DNA of 64,000 nucleotides from Pseudomonas sp. P8_241 (GTDB lineage: Bacteria; Pseudomonadota; Gammaproteobacteria; Pseudomonadales; Pseudomonadaceae), in NCBI RefSeq assembly GCF_034008315.1, contig NZ_CP125377.1, positions 6,140,501 through 6,204,500 of the forward strand, written 5' to 3'. This document shows positions 10,162-18,163 of the stretch, in pieces. The notes beneath the pieces are model-generated. The model had not been told where the DNA came from. It did not search any database and worked only from the letters and a program-made list of their open reading frames with translations. Within the stretch, counting starts at the first letter, position 1; the number at the start of each line of letters is the position of its first letter. A program made the translations under genes and the position numbers.

Positions 10162-12345
10162 ATGTCATCGACTTCGCTCCGTCAGTCTCTGCGGCGCCTG
10201 TGGGCGCTGGATAAATTCAGCTACAGCGTGCGGGTGTTCATCGCCCTGACCGGCACCATGGCGCTGTGCTGGTATCAGGATGAAATGGGGCTATTGATCC
10301 CGTTGTTCCTGGGGATTATCGCCAGCGCCCTCGCCGAGACCGACGACAGTTGGCAGGGCCGCCTCAACGCGTTGGCGGTAACCCTGGTGTGTTTCGCCGT
10401 TGCCGCCCTGTCCGTCGAACTTCTGTTCCCCTATCCCTACCTCTTCATCATCGCTTTCGCCCTCGCCGCGTTCTGCCTGACCATGCTCGGTGCCTTGGGC
10501 GAACGCTATGGCGCGATTGCCTCGGCGACGCTGATTCTGTCGGTCTACACCATGATCGGCGTGGACCAGCGTGGCGGTGCGGTCACCGATTTCTGGCACG
10601 AGCCGGTGCTATTGGTGGCCGGCGCCGCGTGGTATGGCCTGCTGTCGGTGCTGTGGCAGGCGCTGTTTTCCAATCAACCGGTACAGCAGAGCCTGGCGCG
10701 ATTGTTTCGGGAGCTGGGTTTTTACCTGAAGCTGAAATCGTCGTTGTTCGAGCCGATCCGGCAGATGGACGTGCAAGCACGACGTCTGGAACTGGCCCAG
10801 CAGAATGGCCGTGTTGTCGCCGCACTGAACGCCGCCAAGGAAATCATTCTGCACCGGGTCGGCAATGGTCGGCCGGGCTCGAAAGTCAGCCGCTACCTCA
10901 AACTCTATTTCCTCGCCCAGGACATCCACGAGCGGGCCAGTTCCTCGCACTATCCTTACAACGCCTTGGCCGAAGCGTTTTTTCACAGCGACGTGCTGTT
11001 CCGCTGTCAGCGCCTGCTGCGCCAGCAGGGCAAGGCTTGCCGGGCCCTGGCTGAGTCGATCCAGATGCGCCAGCCGTTCATCTACGACGCCAGCTTCGCC
11101 GAAGCGTTGAGCGATCTGGATGCCTCCCTCGAACACCTGCGCATCCAGAGCAACCCGGCCTGGCGTGGTTTGCTACGCTCGTTGCGGGCACTGACAGCGA
11201 ACCTTGGCACCCTCGACCGTTTGCTCAGCGACGCCAGCAACCCCGATGCCCTGGCCGATGCCACCGACAGCAGCCTGCTCGACCGCTCACCCCGCAACCT
11301 CAAGGATGTATGGCTGCGTTTGCGCACGCAGCTGACGCCGACTTCGCTGCTGTTCCGTCATGCCCTGCGATTGCCCCTGGCCTTGAGCATCGGCTACGCC
11401 ATGGTGCACTTGATCCACCCGTCCCAGGGTTACTGGATCATTCTCACCACGCTTTTTGTCTGCCAGCCGAACTACGGCGCGACCCGGCGCAAACTGGGTC
11501 AGCGAATCATCGGCACCGCCATCGGCCTGACTCTGGCCTGGGCGCTATTCGACCTGTTTCCCAACCCGCTGATCCAGTCGTGCTTTGCTATCGCCGCCGG
11601 GATCGTCTTCTTTACCAACCGCACCACCCGTTACACCTTGGCGACAGCGGCGATTACGTTGATGGTGCTGTTCTGCTTCAATCAGGTTGGCGATGGTTAC
11701 GGTCTGTTCCTGCCGCGGCTGTTCGACACCTTGCTCGGCAGTCTGATCGCCGGGCTGGCGGTGTTCCTGTTCCTGCCGGACTGGCAGGGTCGACGCCTGA
11801 ACAAAGTGCTGGCCAACACCCTGACCTGCAACAGCATTTACCTGCGCCAGATCATGCAGCAATACGCCGCCGGCAAAAGTGACGACCTGGCCTATCGCCT
11901 GGCGCGCCGCAACGCGCACAACGCCGATGCGGCGCTGTCGACCACCTTGGCCAATATGCTGATGGAGCCAGGGCATTTCCGTAAGGAGGCGGACGTGGGC
12001 TTTCGTTTCCTGGTGCTGTCGCACACGCTGCTCAGTTACCTGTCAGGCCTGGGCGCTCACCGCGAAACCCCGCTGCCGGCGGACGTGCGCGAGCACTTGA
12101 TCGAAGGCGCCGGCGTGAAGCTGGCCGCCAGTATCGACGAGATCGCGCAGGGCCTGGCGAGCAAATCCGCGATTGCGATTCAGAGCGATGAAGAGGAAGC
12201 GCTGGCCAACGAGCTGGAACAAATGCCCGATGAAATCGATGAAGGCCAGCGATTGGTGCAGACTCAACTGGCGTTGATCTGCCGGCAGCTTGGGCCGCTG
12301 CGGACATTGGCGGCGCACCTGATCAAGGACACCAGTGAGGATTGA
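10162..12345 (+). CDS. yccS: YccS/YhfK-family inner-membrane protein (FUSC superfamily)
   Basis: A 727-residue integral membrane protein with two clusters of hydrophobic helices (about residues 15-165 and 385-520), separated by a soluble helical part rich in Leu, Arg and Ala. A C-terminal cytoplasmic domain follows. This is the FUSC layout of the YccS/YhfK family, related to aromatic-acid exporters (AaeB) and to fusaric acid resistance proteins. The conserved second-bundle region contains HPSQGYWIILTTLFVCQPNY. Transport function is likely but the substrate is unknown. Start ATG 10162 (MSSTSLRQ) has only a weak, distant GGAAGG upstream. Confidence 0.86.
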   Translation: MSSTSLRQSLRRLWALDKFSYSVRVFIALTGTMALCWYQDEMGLLIPLFLGIIASALAETDDSWQGRLNALAVTLVCFAVAALSVELLFPYPYLFIIAFALAAFCLTMLGALGERYGAIASATLILSVYTMIGVDQRGGAVTDFWHEPVLLVAGAAWYGLLSVLWQALFSNQPVQQSLARLFRELGFYLKLKSSLFEPIRQMDVQARRLELAQQNGRVVAALNAAKEIILHRVGNGRPGSKVSRYLKLYFLAQDIHERASSSHYPYNALAEAFFHSDVLFRCQRLLRQQGKACRALAESIQMRQPFIYDASFAEALSDLDASLEHLRIQSNPAWRGLLRSLRALTANLGTLDRLLSDASNPDALADATDSSLLDRSPRNLKDVWLRLRTQLTPTSLLFRHALRLPLALSIGYAMVHLIHPSQGYWIILTTLFVCQPNYGATRRKLGQRIIGTAIGLTLAWALFDLFPNPLIQSCFAIAAGIVFFTNRTTRYTLATAAITLMVLFCFNQVGDGYGLFLPRLFDTLLGSLIAGLAVFLFLPDWQGRRLNKVLANTLTCNSIYLRQIMQQYAAGKSDDLAYRLARRNAHNADAALSTTLANMLMEPGHFRKEADVGFRFLVLSHTLLSYLSGLGAHRETPLPADVREHLIEGAGVKLAASIDEIAQGLASKSAIAIQSDEEEALANELEQMPDEIDEGQRLVQTQLALICRQLGPLRTLAAHLIKDTSED

Positions 12346-12370
12346 GATTTTCGCTGTCCGGACCGACGCA

Positions 12371-12462
12371 ATCGCTGCCAAGCCAGCTCCCACAGGGTTA
12401 TCTGGTGGTCACACGTTTTGCGTTCACCTTCGCCCACTGTGGGAGCGGGCCTGCCCGCGATG
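12371..12462. repeat. REP doublet, divergent copy
   Basis: ATCGCTGCCAAGCCAGCTCC at 12371 is paired with an inverse copy of a different subtype, TGTGGGAGCGGGCCTGCCCG, beginning at 12439. It lies between convergent genes. Confidence 0.82.
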
Positions 12463-12488
12463 AGGCCGGCAATTCTGGATCCGCCTAC

Positions 12489-13223
12489 TCACATCCCATG
12501 CTGCCTCATCAATTTGGCATAACTTCCATCCGCCTTCATTGCCGCTATCTCCCGGTCAAAACCGGCGACGATCTGCTGGTGCCTGGGGTTCTTCAGGCTG
12601 ACCAGGATGTGCAGGCTGTTCTCGCTCAACGGCTTGGGGAGGAACTCCACGGCATTGCGTACTTTGGGTGATTCGCGCGCCAGGTAATAACGCGCGACGT
12701 ACTCGTCTTCAAGGGTCAGCTTGACCCGGTCGGCAGCCAGCATGCGCACTGCCATGGCAAAGCTGTGCACCGGAACTTTCTGCATCGATTCGTCTTCATC
12801 GAACGCCGGCGAATAAGCATAACCGCGCACGACAGCGATCAGGTAAGTGTGCATCTGCTGCAAATCGTTGTATTCAATCGGCGCGTCTTTGCGTTTGATA
12901 AAGCGCACGCGGTTGAGCAAGTACTCGCCGGAAAACTGGCCAATCTTCCTGCGCTCATCGTTGTACCAGGCGTTGACCAGCACATCGTAGCGCCCGTCAC
13001 CCAATCCCATCAGCGCCCTTGCCCAAGGCACCTGTTCAAACTCACTGGCATAACCGGCCCTGGCCAATGCCGTGCTGACGATATCCGTGGCCAGGCCACC
13101 ATTGACGAGCGTGGCATCGGTAAAGGGCGGCCAGGCATCAGCGATCAGGCGCAACCTTTCTGCTGCCGCACTTTGAACCAGCAACAATCCAATCAAGGCA
13201 ACGGCTCGATGCAATCGCGGCAT
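12489..13223 (-). CDS. Periplasmic solute-binding protein, family 3, orphan
   Basis: A 244-residue protein with a Sec signal peptide (MPRLHRAVALIGLLLVQSAA, cut near AAA-E). The mature part is a bacterial family 3 solute-binding domain: RLRLIADAWPPFTD at the N-terminus, then two alpha/beta lobes. Proteins of this type bind amino acids or related compounds in the periplasm. No ABC permease or ATPase genes lie beside it, so it may serve a remote transporter or act as a sensor input. The ligand cannot be predicted. It resembles in layout the second orphan at 38367-39182. Confidence 0.82.
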   Translation of the reverse strand: MPRLHRAVALIGLLLVQSAAAERLRLIADAWPPFTDATLVNGGLATDIVSTALARAGYASEFEQVPWARALMGLGDGRYDVLVNAWYNDERRKIGQFSGEYLLNRVRFIKRKDAPIEYNDLQQMHTYLIAVVRGYAYSPAFDEDESMQKVPVHSFAMAVRMLAADRVKLTLEDEYVARYYLARESPKVRNAVEFLPKPLSENSLHILVSLKNPRHQQIVAGFDREIAAMKADGSYAKLMRQHGM

Positions 13224-13478
13224 GCCAGAAAATCCTTAGTGGGCGGTTTACCCGTCTTGTTTTCAGCCAAAACCCCAAGGCCCGTTCCGGCATGCCCCGG
13301 GTACTCATCTTTAGCTCATCGAACCACTGCAAAGCCCTTCATTGCAGATTACACAAAGAAGTCTGCGCTGCGACAATTGAATGATGGCATTTTGGCCTTT
13401 ATCACAGATTCCTCCGCCATAAAGACTTCTGCCGCCAGTGCGCTTAGTATCGGAACGACGTTTTCAGGGAGTAAAAAA

Positions 13479-13931
13479 ATGACAGTCGATTGGATCTGCA
13501 AACATCACAGCGATCTGGGAAAGGAACAGCTGTATGCCATTTTGCAGCTGCGCGCCGAGGTGTTCGTCGTCGAGCAGCAGTGCGCTTATCAGGACGTGGA
13601 TGGCCAGGACCTGGAAGGTGACACGTGCCACCTGATGGCTTGGGACGGCAATCAACTGGTGGCCTATCTGCGCTTGCTTGACCCTGAGCTGCAAGGCGGG
13701 GACGTCGTGATCGGCCGGGTGATCATCGCCCCGCACGCACGCGGCGCCGGGCTTGGACATACGTTGATGGACCAGGCGTTGAAGCAGATTGAAGAACGCT
13801 GGCCGCAGACACCAATCTACCTTTCGGCCCAGACGCATTTGCAGGGGTATTACGGGCGGTACGGATTTGTTGTGGCCGGTGAGGAGTTTGACGAGGACGG
13901 TATTCCACATATTGGAATGCGTCGTTCCTGA
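13479..13931 (+). CDS. GNAT-family N-acetyltransferase, ElaA-like
   Basis: A 150-residue GCN5-related acetyltransferase. It starts with the ElaA-type pattern LYAILQLRAEVFVVEQ and contains the acetyl-CoA loop region IGRVIIAPHARGAGLG (motif A, R-x-x-G-x-G type), then YGRYGFVVAGEEFDEDGIPH near the C-terminus. This matches the ElaA subfamily, whose substrate is not established. Start ATG 13479 follows GGGAG; the frame is open much further upstream but that stretch overlaps the opposite-strand solute-binding gene. It appears to be a single-gene unit followed by a REP doublet. Confidence 0.88.
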   Translation: MTVDWICKHHSDLGKEQLYAILQLRAEVFVVEQQCAYQDVDGQDLEGDTCHLMAWDGNQLVAYLRLLDPELQGGDVVIGRVIIAPHARGAGLGHTLMDQALKQIEERWPQTPIYLSAQTHLQGYYGRYGFVVAGEEFDEDGIPHIGMRRS

Positions 13932-13938
13932 CGGCCCC

Positions 13939-14029
13939 ATCGCTGGCAAGCCAGCTCTCACAGGGTACCGATTGGATTGAAAAATTTTGATCCAACCGCG
14001 ATTACTGTAGGAGCGAGCTTGCTCGCGAA
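13939..14029. repeat. REP doublet joining two REP subtypes
   Basis: The left arm is TCGCTGGCAAGCCAGCTC (from 13939), of the GGCAAGCC subtype. The right arm, TGTAGGAGCGAGCTTGCTCG from 14006, is the GAGCTTGCTC subtype. The arms share only the outer TGTAGGAGC-like part. Confidence 0.82.
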
Positions 14030-14054
14030 GGCGTCAGCACAGGCAACGCAAATC

Positions 14055-14354
14055 TCAGGGATACTCCAACACCGCCTTGATCTCCCGCAGATGACGTTCG
14101 ATCCAGCCTGAGTCAATCGCCCCCCAATCGCGGATCAGATAACACCCCGCATGGTTGCGAGCGCCCTCTTCCTGCTTGAATTCGCAAACGATATCCAGAT
14201 CCGCCAACGCCACGATGGTGTCCTGAGCCGTGCGCCGGGGCATGCCGGTCGCTTCGATCAGTGCCGGTACGCTACTGGCCAGTCCACTGTCGATCAGGTA
14301 CGCCACGTACAATCGGCGATAAAAGCTGCTTTTGGTTTTGCTTACGTCCGTCAC
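14055..14354 (-). CDS. Small winged-helix DNA-binding protein
   Basis: A 99-residue protein with a predicted winged helix-turn-helix: a helix containing SVPALIEATG, a recognition helix MPRRTAQDTIVALADLD, then a short wing with EFKQEEGARNHAGCYLI. It probably binds DNA as a small regulator; no ligand domain is visible. I chose GTG 14354 (MTDVSKTK) because GAAAGGA stands about 7 bases upstream; a TTG start at 14375 would add seven residues. It lies directly downstream of the YgjP-like gene on the same strand and could be cotranscribed with it. Target genes are unknown. Confidence 0.75.
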   Translation of the reverse strand: MTDVSKTKSSFYRRLYVAYLIDSGLASSVPALIEATGMPRRTAQDTIVALADLDIVCEFKQEEGARNHAGCYLIRDWGAIDSGWIERHLREIKAVLEYP

Positions 14355-14378
14355 GTTCAGTCCTTTCAATGTCAAAGA

Positions 14379-14404
14379 TCGCCGCCTGCGGTAGCTCCTA
14401 CAGG
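14379..14404. repeat. Solitary family II repeat arm
   Basis: The sequence GATCGCCGCCTGCGGTAGCT followed by CCTACA matches one arm of the family II repeat (GATCGCAGCCTGCGGCAGCT then CCTACA). No inverted partner lies nearby. It overlaps the end of the YgjP-like gene by a few bases. Confidence 0.7.
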
Positions 14405-14886
14405 TCCCGCCACGTCAGGTACACCCGCACATCAAATTCGACCTGGTGATACCCCGGCAACATGTGTTCACACAACTTGTAGAACGCCTTGTTGTGGTCC
14501 GACTCCTTGAAGTGCGCCAGTTCATGCACCACGATCATTTTCAGGAACTCGGACGGCGCGTCCTTGAACAGCGACGCGATGCGGATTTCCTTCTTGGCCT
14601 TGAGCTTGCCGCCCTGCACACGGGAAATCGTGGTGTGCAGGCCCAACGCGCGGTGAGTCAGATCCAGGCGGTTGTCGAACAACACTTTGTCGATGGACGG
14701 AGCATTGCGCAGGTACTCCTGTTTGAGATCCAGCGCATACGTGTACAGCGCCTTGTCGCTCTGCACCGCGTGTTTTTCCGGGTAACGCTGGCTCAGGTAA
14801 TCGCCCAGCCGGGCGTCGGCGATCAGCTGTCGCACCTGATCCTGCAAGTTGGCGGGATAGGCCTGGAGGTATTTCAACACGGTCAT
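14398..14886 (-). CDS. YgjP-like zinc metallopeptidase domain protein
   Basis: A 162-residue protein of the YgjP/DUF45 (M48-like) family. The zinc site reads HELAHFKESDH: His121, Glu122 and His125 form HExxH and His131 is the likely third ligand, as in the HELxHL..NH pattern of the family. No signal peptide or membrane segment is seen, so it is cytoplasmic. The N-terminal half is helical and lacks the usual short YgjP beta region, so it may be a family variant. Biological role is not established. The winged-helix gene follows on the same strand. Confidence 0.82.
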   Translation of the reverse strand: MTVLKYLQAYPANLQDQVRQLIADARLGDYLSQRYPEKHAVQSDKALYTYALDLKQEYLRNAPSIDKVLFDNRLDLTHRALGLHTTISRVQGGKLKAKKEIRIASLFKDAPSEFLKMIVVHELAHFKESDHNKAFYKLCEHMLPGYHQVEFDVRVYLTWRDL

Positions 14887-14930
14887 CGGGGCGGCATTAG
14901 AGTCACTGAAAGGTCGCCAGTGTAGCGAAT

Positions 14931-17054
14931 TCAGCGGCTCAGCGCGCTCCAGTCGAATGGCTGCACAAATTCGCCAGAGTCTTCGGCTGTCATGGGCCGC
15001 GCAACCAGAAACCCTTGCACATACTCGCAGCCATTGGCTCGCAGCCAGTCATATTGCGCGACCGTTTCCACGCCTTCGGCAATCACCAGCATGCCGAACT
15101 GTTTGCACAGATCGATCACACTGCGCACCAATGCCGCATCGCGTACGGATTCCGGCAGCCGGGCGATCAAGTGGCGGTCCAGCTTGAGCGTGTCCAGTTC
15201 AAGGTCGCGCAGATGCGACAGCGAGCAGGACCCGCAACCGAAATCATCCAACGCCACCCGCACCCCGAGATCGCGCAGCAGGCGCAGTTGTTTGCGGGTT
15301 TCTTCGGGGTTATGCATCAAGGCTTCTTCCGTGACTTCGACTTCCAGATGACGCGGTTGCAAGCCATGACGCTCAAGCACCTGACGCAGTTCGGTGGCCA
15401 GATTGGGCATGCCGAATTGCGTGCTGCTCAAACTGATGCCCAGGACCAGGTCCTCGGTAAACAACGTTTCCCAGGCTTTGCGTTGTCCGGCGCTGCGATG
15501 GTAGATCCAGCTGCCCAGACGACTGATCAGCCGCGCTTCTTCCAGCAAGGGTAAAAACAGCCCCGGCGGCACATCACCAACACTCGGATGCTGCCAGCGC
15601 AGCAAGGCCTCGAATCCGCGAATCCGCCCGTCGGCGATCGCCACCTGAGGCTGATACACCAGATTGAAATCCCGATTGTCGATGGCGCTGCGCACGCTGT
15701 CTTCGAGCATCAGGCGCGAGCGTGCCCGTCCGTTCATCTCATGATCGTAGAATCGATATTGCTGACGCCCGGCACGCTTGGCTTCATACATGGCGATGTC
15801 AGCGGCCCGCAGCAGCCCATCAAGGTTGGCACCGCAATCGGGAAATGTGGCAATCCCGATGCTGGCCCCCAGGGCGATATCGAGCCCGTCAATTTGCTGA
15901 CAGATCGATACTCGTTCGATGAGCTTCTCTGCAATCTTGGCCGCTTGCTCGGGAAACTCCAGATCCAGAAACGCCGTAAACTCGTCTCCGCCCATGCGGG
16001 CCAGAATGTCAAAGGGCCGTAGGCAGGATTTCAACTGTTCGGACACCCAACGCAACACACGATCGCCGGCGTCGTGCCCCAGGGAATCGTTGACACGCTT
16101 GAAACCGTCGAGATCCAGATACAGCAAGACCCAAGCGCTATCGGAACGCTCGCCCCGCAGCAACAGGTTTTCCACGGTCTGGTAAAAGCCCCGGCGATTG
16201 AGCAAACCGGTGAGTGGGTCAGTGACGGCCTGGAACTCCAGTTGCTGATGCAGATGGCGCACCACCGACATGTCCAGCACGGTCACCACCATCGACGGCT
16301 GCTCCGAGGGCAGTGGCGCGCAGGACAACGCGACCGGCAACTGCTGTCCGGGCGCCGTACGTAATACGGCATCGTGCAGACGCAGGGTTTCGCCCCGTTT
16401 GTAACAGGCGAAAAAATCGGATTCGGCCCAGACTGAAAAATGTGGTTTTTGCAGGTAATCGAGAAATTCTTCGCCTTGCAGTTCCTGCACCGTCGCGTTG
16501 AGCAGCCGCGAAATCGCCGGGTTGGCGAAGCGAATGACACCGTCCTCGCCCACTACCAGGATCCCTTCGGCGGCGTTGTCCAGCACCGACGCATTAAAAG
16601 CCCGAGCGCGCTCCAGGGCCTGACTAAGGCGCTGTAATTGTCGGCGATTGCGCTGATGCTCAAGCAGCGCCTGAACCTTGGGCTTGAGGATCTGTGGGTC
16701 GAAGGGCTTGAACAGATAATCCACGGCGCCGCTGGCGTAGCCCTTGATCACCGCGTCCTGGGACTGCTCATTGGCCGTCAGGAAGATAATCGGCGTGAGG
16801 CGAGTCCGCTGGCTTCCGCGCATGAGACGGGCCACTTCAAGTCCGTCCATGCCTGGCATCTGCACATCCAGCAGCACCAGGTCGACATCGTATTCAAGTA
16901 ACAGGCCCAGCGCCTCGAAACCCGACGCAGCGGTAATGACCTGCCAATCCTGACGCTGCAGCAAGGCGCGCATGCTGATCAGATTTTCAGGGTAGTCATC
17001 GACTATCAATAATGTTGAGCGGCTTTCATCCGGCGTGGGTTGCGCGCATTCCAT
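14931..17054 (-). CDS. Response regulator with PAS, GGDEF and EAL domains (c-di-GMP turnover)
   Basis: A 707-residue cytoplasmic signalling protein. Domains in order: receiver (about 14-130, phospho-acceptor Asp63 in LLDVQMPGMDG, Lys in LFKPFD), PAS (about 150-265), GGDEF (about 275-435) and EAL (about 450-695). GGDEF is intact (ARMGGDEF near 354) and is preceded by RPFD at the right distance for the inhibitory I-site. EAL is intact (FEALLRW near 482), with DDFGCG, TLKLD and VIAEGVET. The conserved Asn of the EAL metal site is Ser here (GISLSSTQF near 540). It could make and/or degrade c-di-GMP. No partner histidine kinase lies alongside. Confidence 0.92.
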   Translation of the reverse strand: MECAQPTPDESRSTLLIVDDYPENLISMRALLQRQDWQVITAASGFEALGLLLEYDVDLVLLDVQMPGMDGLEVARLMRGSQRTRLTPIIFLTANEQSQDAVIKGYASGAVDYLFKPFDPQILKPKVQALLEHQRNRRQLQRLSQALERARAFNASVLDNAAEGILVVGEDGVIRFANPAISRLLNATVQELQGEEFLDYLQKPHFSVWAESDFFACYKRGETLRLHDAVLRTAPGQQLPVALSCAPLPSEQPSMVVTVLDMSVVRHLHQQLEFQAVTDPLTGLLNRRGFYQTVENLLLRGERSDSAWVLLYLDLDGFKRVNDSLGHDAGDRVLRWVSEQLKSCLRPFDILARMGGDEFTAFLDLEFPEQAAKIAEKLIERVSICQQIDGLDIALGASIGIATFPDCGANLDGLLRAADIAMYEAKRAGRQQYRFYDHEMNGRARSRLMLEDSVRSAIDNRDFNLVYQPQVAIADGRIRGFEALLRWQHPSVGDVPPGLFLPLLEEARLISRLGSWIYHRSAGQRKAWETLFTEDLVLGISLSSTQFGMPNLATELRQVLERHGLQPRHLEVEVTEEALMHNPEETRKQLRLLRDLGVRVALDDFGCGSCSLSHLRDLELDTLKLDRHLIARLPESVRDAALVRSVIDLCKQFGMLVIAEGVETVAQYDWLRANGCEYVQGFLVARPMTAEDSGEFVQPFDWSALSR

Positions 17055-17378
17055 GCTGCTTCTCTTTCTGCGGGGGAGTCAGGCCGGTGTCTCGTGAAAA
17101 CCGGACATTTACTAAGCCATTACTCTAGACCTGGATCCAATAAAGCAGTAGGTGTCAGTGCGCCATCATCTAACCAAAGGGTTAATTCGCCGACTAACGG
17201 TCACACCTGCAGGCCGCTAAAACCGGGACAGATGGCAATACGACAGGATGTTGGCGTCAACCATCTGCCAGACGGGCGTTAACAAACCACCCCTCCACGA
17301 TTATAAAGACCGCCCCAAAAGGCGCGGGCTAGAGCTTCTGGCACGTGCGTGCAGCATGAATCAAATGGAAGAACCGAC
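17055..17378. other. 324-base divergent intergenic region
   Basis: This gap separates the GGDEF-EAL gene (minus) from the alginate lyase gene (plus). It holds a sigma-70-like promoter for the lyase at 17279-17307. The remainder is comparatively AT-rich with no REP copies, no long inverted repeats and no convincing small gene. Confidence 0.6.
17279..17307 (+). promoter_or_regulatory. Candidate sigma-70 promoter of the alginate lyase gene
   Basis: TTAACA at 17279-17284 and TATAAA at 17302-17307 are separated by 17 bases, close to the consensus. The predicted start near 17314 leaves a leader of about 65 bases before ATG 17379. Confidence 0.5.
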
Positions 17379-18047
17379 ATGATCGACCTCGCAACCTGGA
17401 ACCTCAGCGTTCCTGTTGGCAGCCCGCCGTACACCGTACAAACCTCCAGACTGGTGGACGGCTTCAAGGATCAATACTTCCATTCCGACACCGGCACCCT
17501 GTTTTTCTGGACCCCGGTGACCGGTTCTCGCACCGAAAATGCGATCTATCCGCGTACCGAACTACGCGAAACCTACAGCAATGGCACCTTGCGCAATTGG
17601 TATTACCCCGACGCCGACAACACCTTGCGCGCCACCCTGGCGGTCAACCAGGTGCCGAGTTCAGGGAAAATCGTCATTGGTCAAATCCATGCGTACGAAA
17701 GCCAAAAACCCATGGTGAAAGTGGAGTATCAGTACAAGACCAAAACCCAGACCGGCAACATCGTCGCGAAGGTACGCATGCACCCTACCGATGACACAGG
17801 CCGGGTGATCACCATTGCCACCGGGGTCAAACTCGACCGCGAATTCTCCTACCTCATTCACCTGAGCCCCGGCGGCGCGTTGGGCATCAGTGCGGCAGGC
17901 TACCAGTGGGACACCAACATAAGCGCGACCTGGCGCGACAAACCGCTGTATTTCAAAGCCGGGGTGTATGTACAGGACAACACCGGCTACACCAGCGAGG
18001 GCGGGAAGGTGACGTTCAGCAAGCTGGATATTGATCACGACAAGTAG
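17379..18047 (+). CDS. Polysaccharide lyase family 7 alginate lyase
   Basis: A 222-residue single-domain alginate lyase that cleaves by beta-elimination. All three PL7 signature blocks are present: RTELRE (beta-strand with the neutralising Arg), GQIH (Gln/His pair of the active site) and YFKAGVYVQDN (YFKAGxYxQ, with the catalytic Tyr). Length and layout match P. aeruginosa PA1167. There is no signal peptide: ATG 17379 begins MIDLATWNLSVPVG, directly in the catalytic fold. It may act inside the cell or leave by a non-Sec route. QIH favours activity on mannuronate/guluronate junctions or polyG, but substrate choice is uncertain. Confidence 0.92.
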   Translation: MIDLATWNLSVPVGSPPYTVQTSRLVDGFKDQYFHSDTGTLFFWTPVTGSRTENAIYPRTELRETYSNGTLRNWYYPDADNTLRATLAVNQVPSSGKIVIGQIHAYESQKPMVKVEYQYKTKTQTGNIVAKVRMHPTDDTGRVITIATGVKLDREFSYLIHLSPGGALGISAAGYQWDTNISATWRDKPLYFKAGVYVQDNTGYTSEGGKVTFSKLDIDHDK

Positions 18048-18051
18048 AAAA

Positions 18052-18102
18052 TCGCAGGCTTCGGCAGCTCCTACAGGTATTCAAACCGCAGGCTGCGATC
18101 AT
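18052..18102. repeat. Family II inverted repeat downstream of the alginate lyase
   Basis: ATCGCAGGCTTCGGCAGCTC at 18051 is followed by a short inverse arm CCGCAGGCTGCGATC ending at 18100. It lies between the convergent lyase and fba genes and could end lyase transcription, although no T-run follows on the plus strand. Confidence 0.65.
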
Positions 18103-18113
18103 TGGATTTCAAT

Positions 18114-18140
18114 AAAAAAAACCCGCCTCTCGGCGGGTTT
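18114..18140 (-). terminator. Intrinsic terminator of fba
   Basis: AAACCCGCC (18119-18127), loop TCTC, GGCGGGTTT (18132-18140). Read on the minus strand, the 9-bp stem is followed by an eight-base T-run interrupted late, the classic form just after the fba stop. Confidence 0.88.
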
Positions 18141-18163
18141 GTATGCGACTCAAACACTAAGGC

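Noticed and set aside
12765..13478. Extension of the ElaA-like acetyltransferase to a 388-codon frame
   Set aside because: The added part is antisense to a solute-binding gene with a signal peptide; ATG 13479 has its own ribosome binding site and gives the family length.
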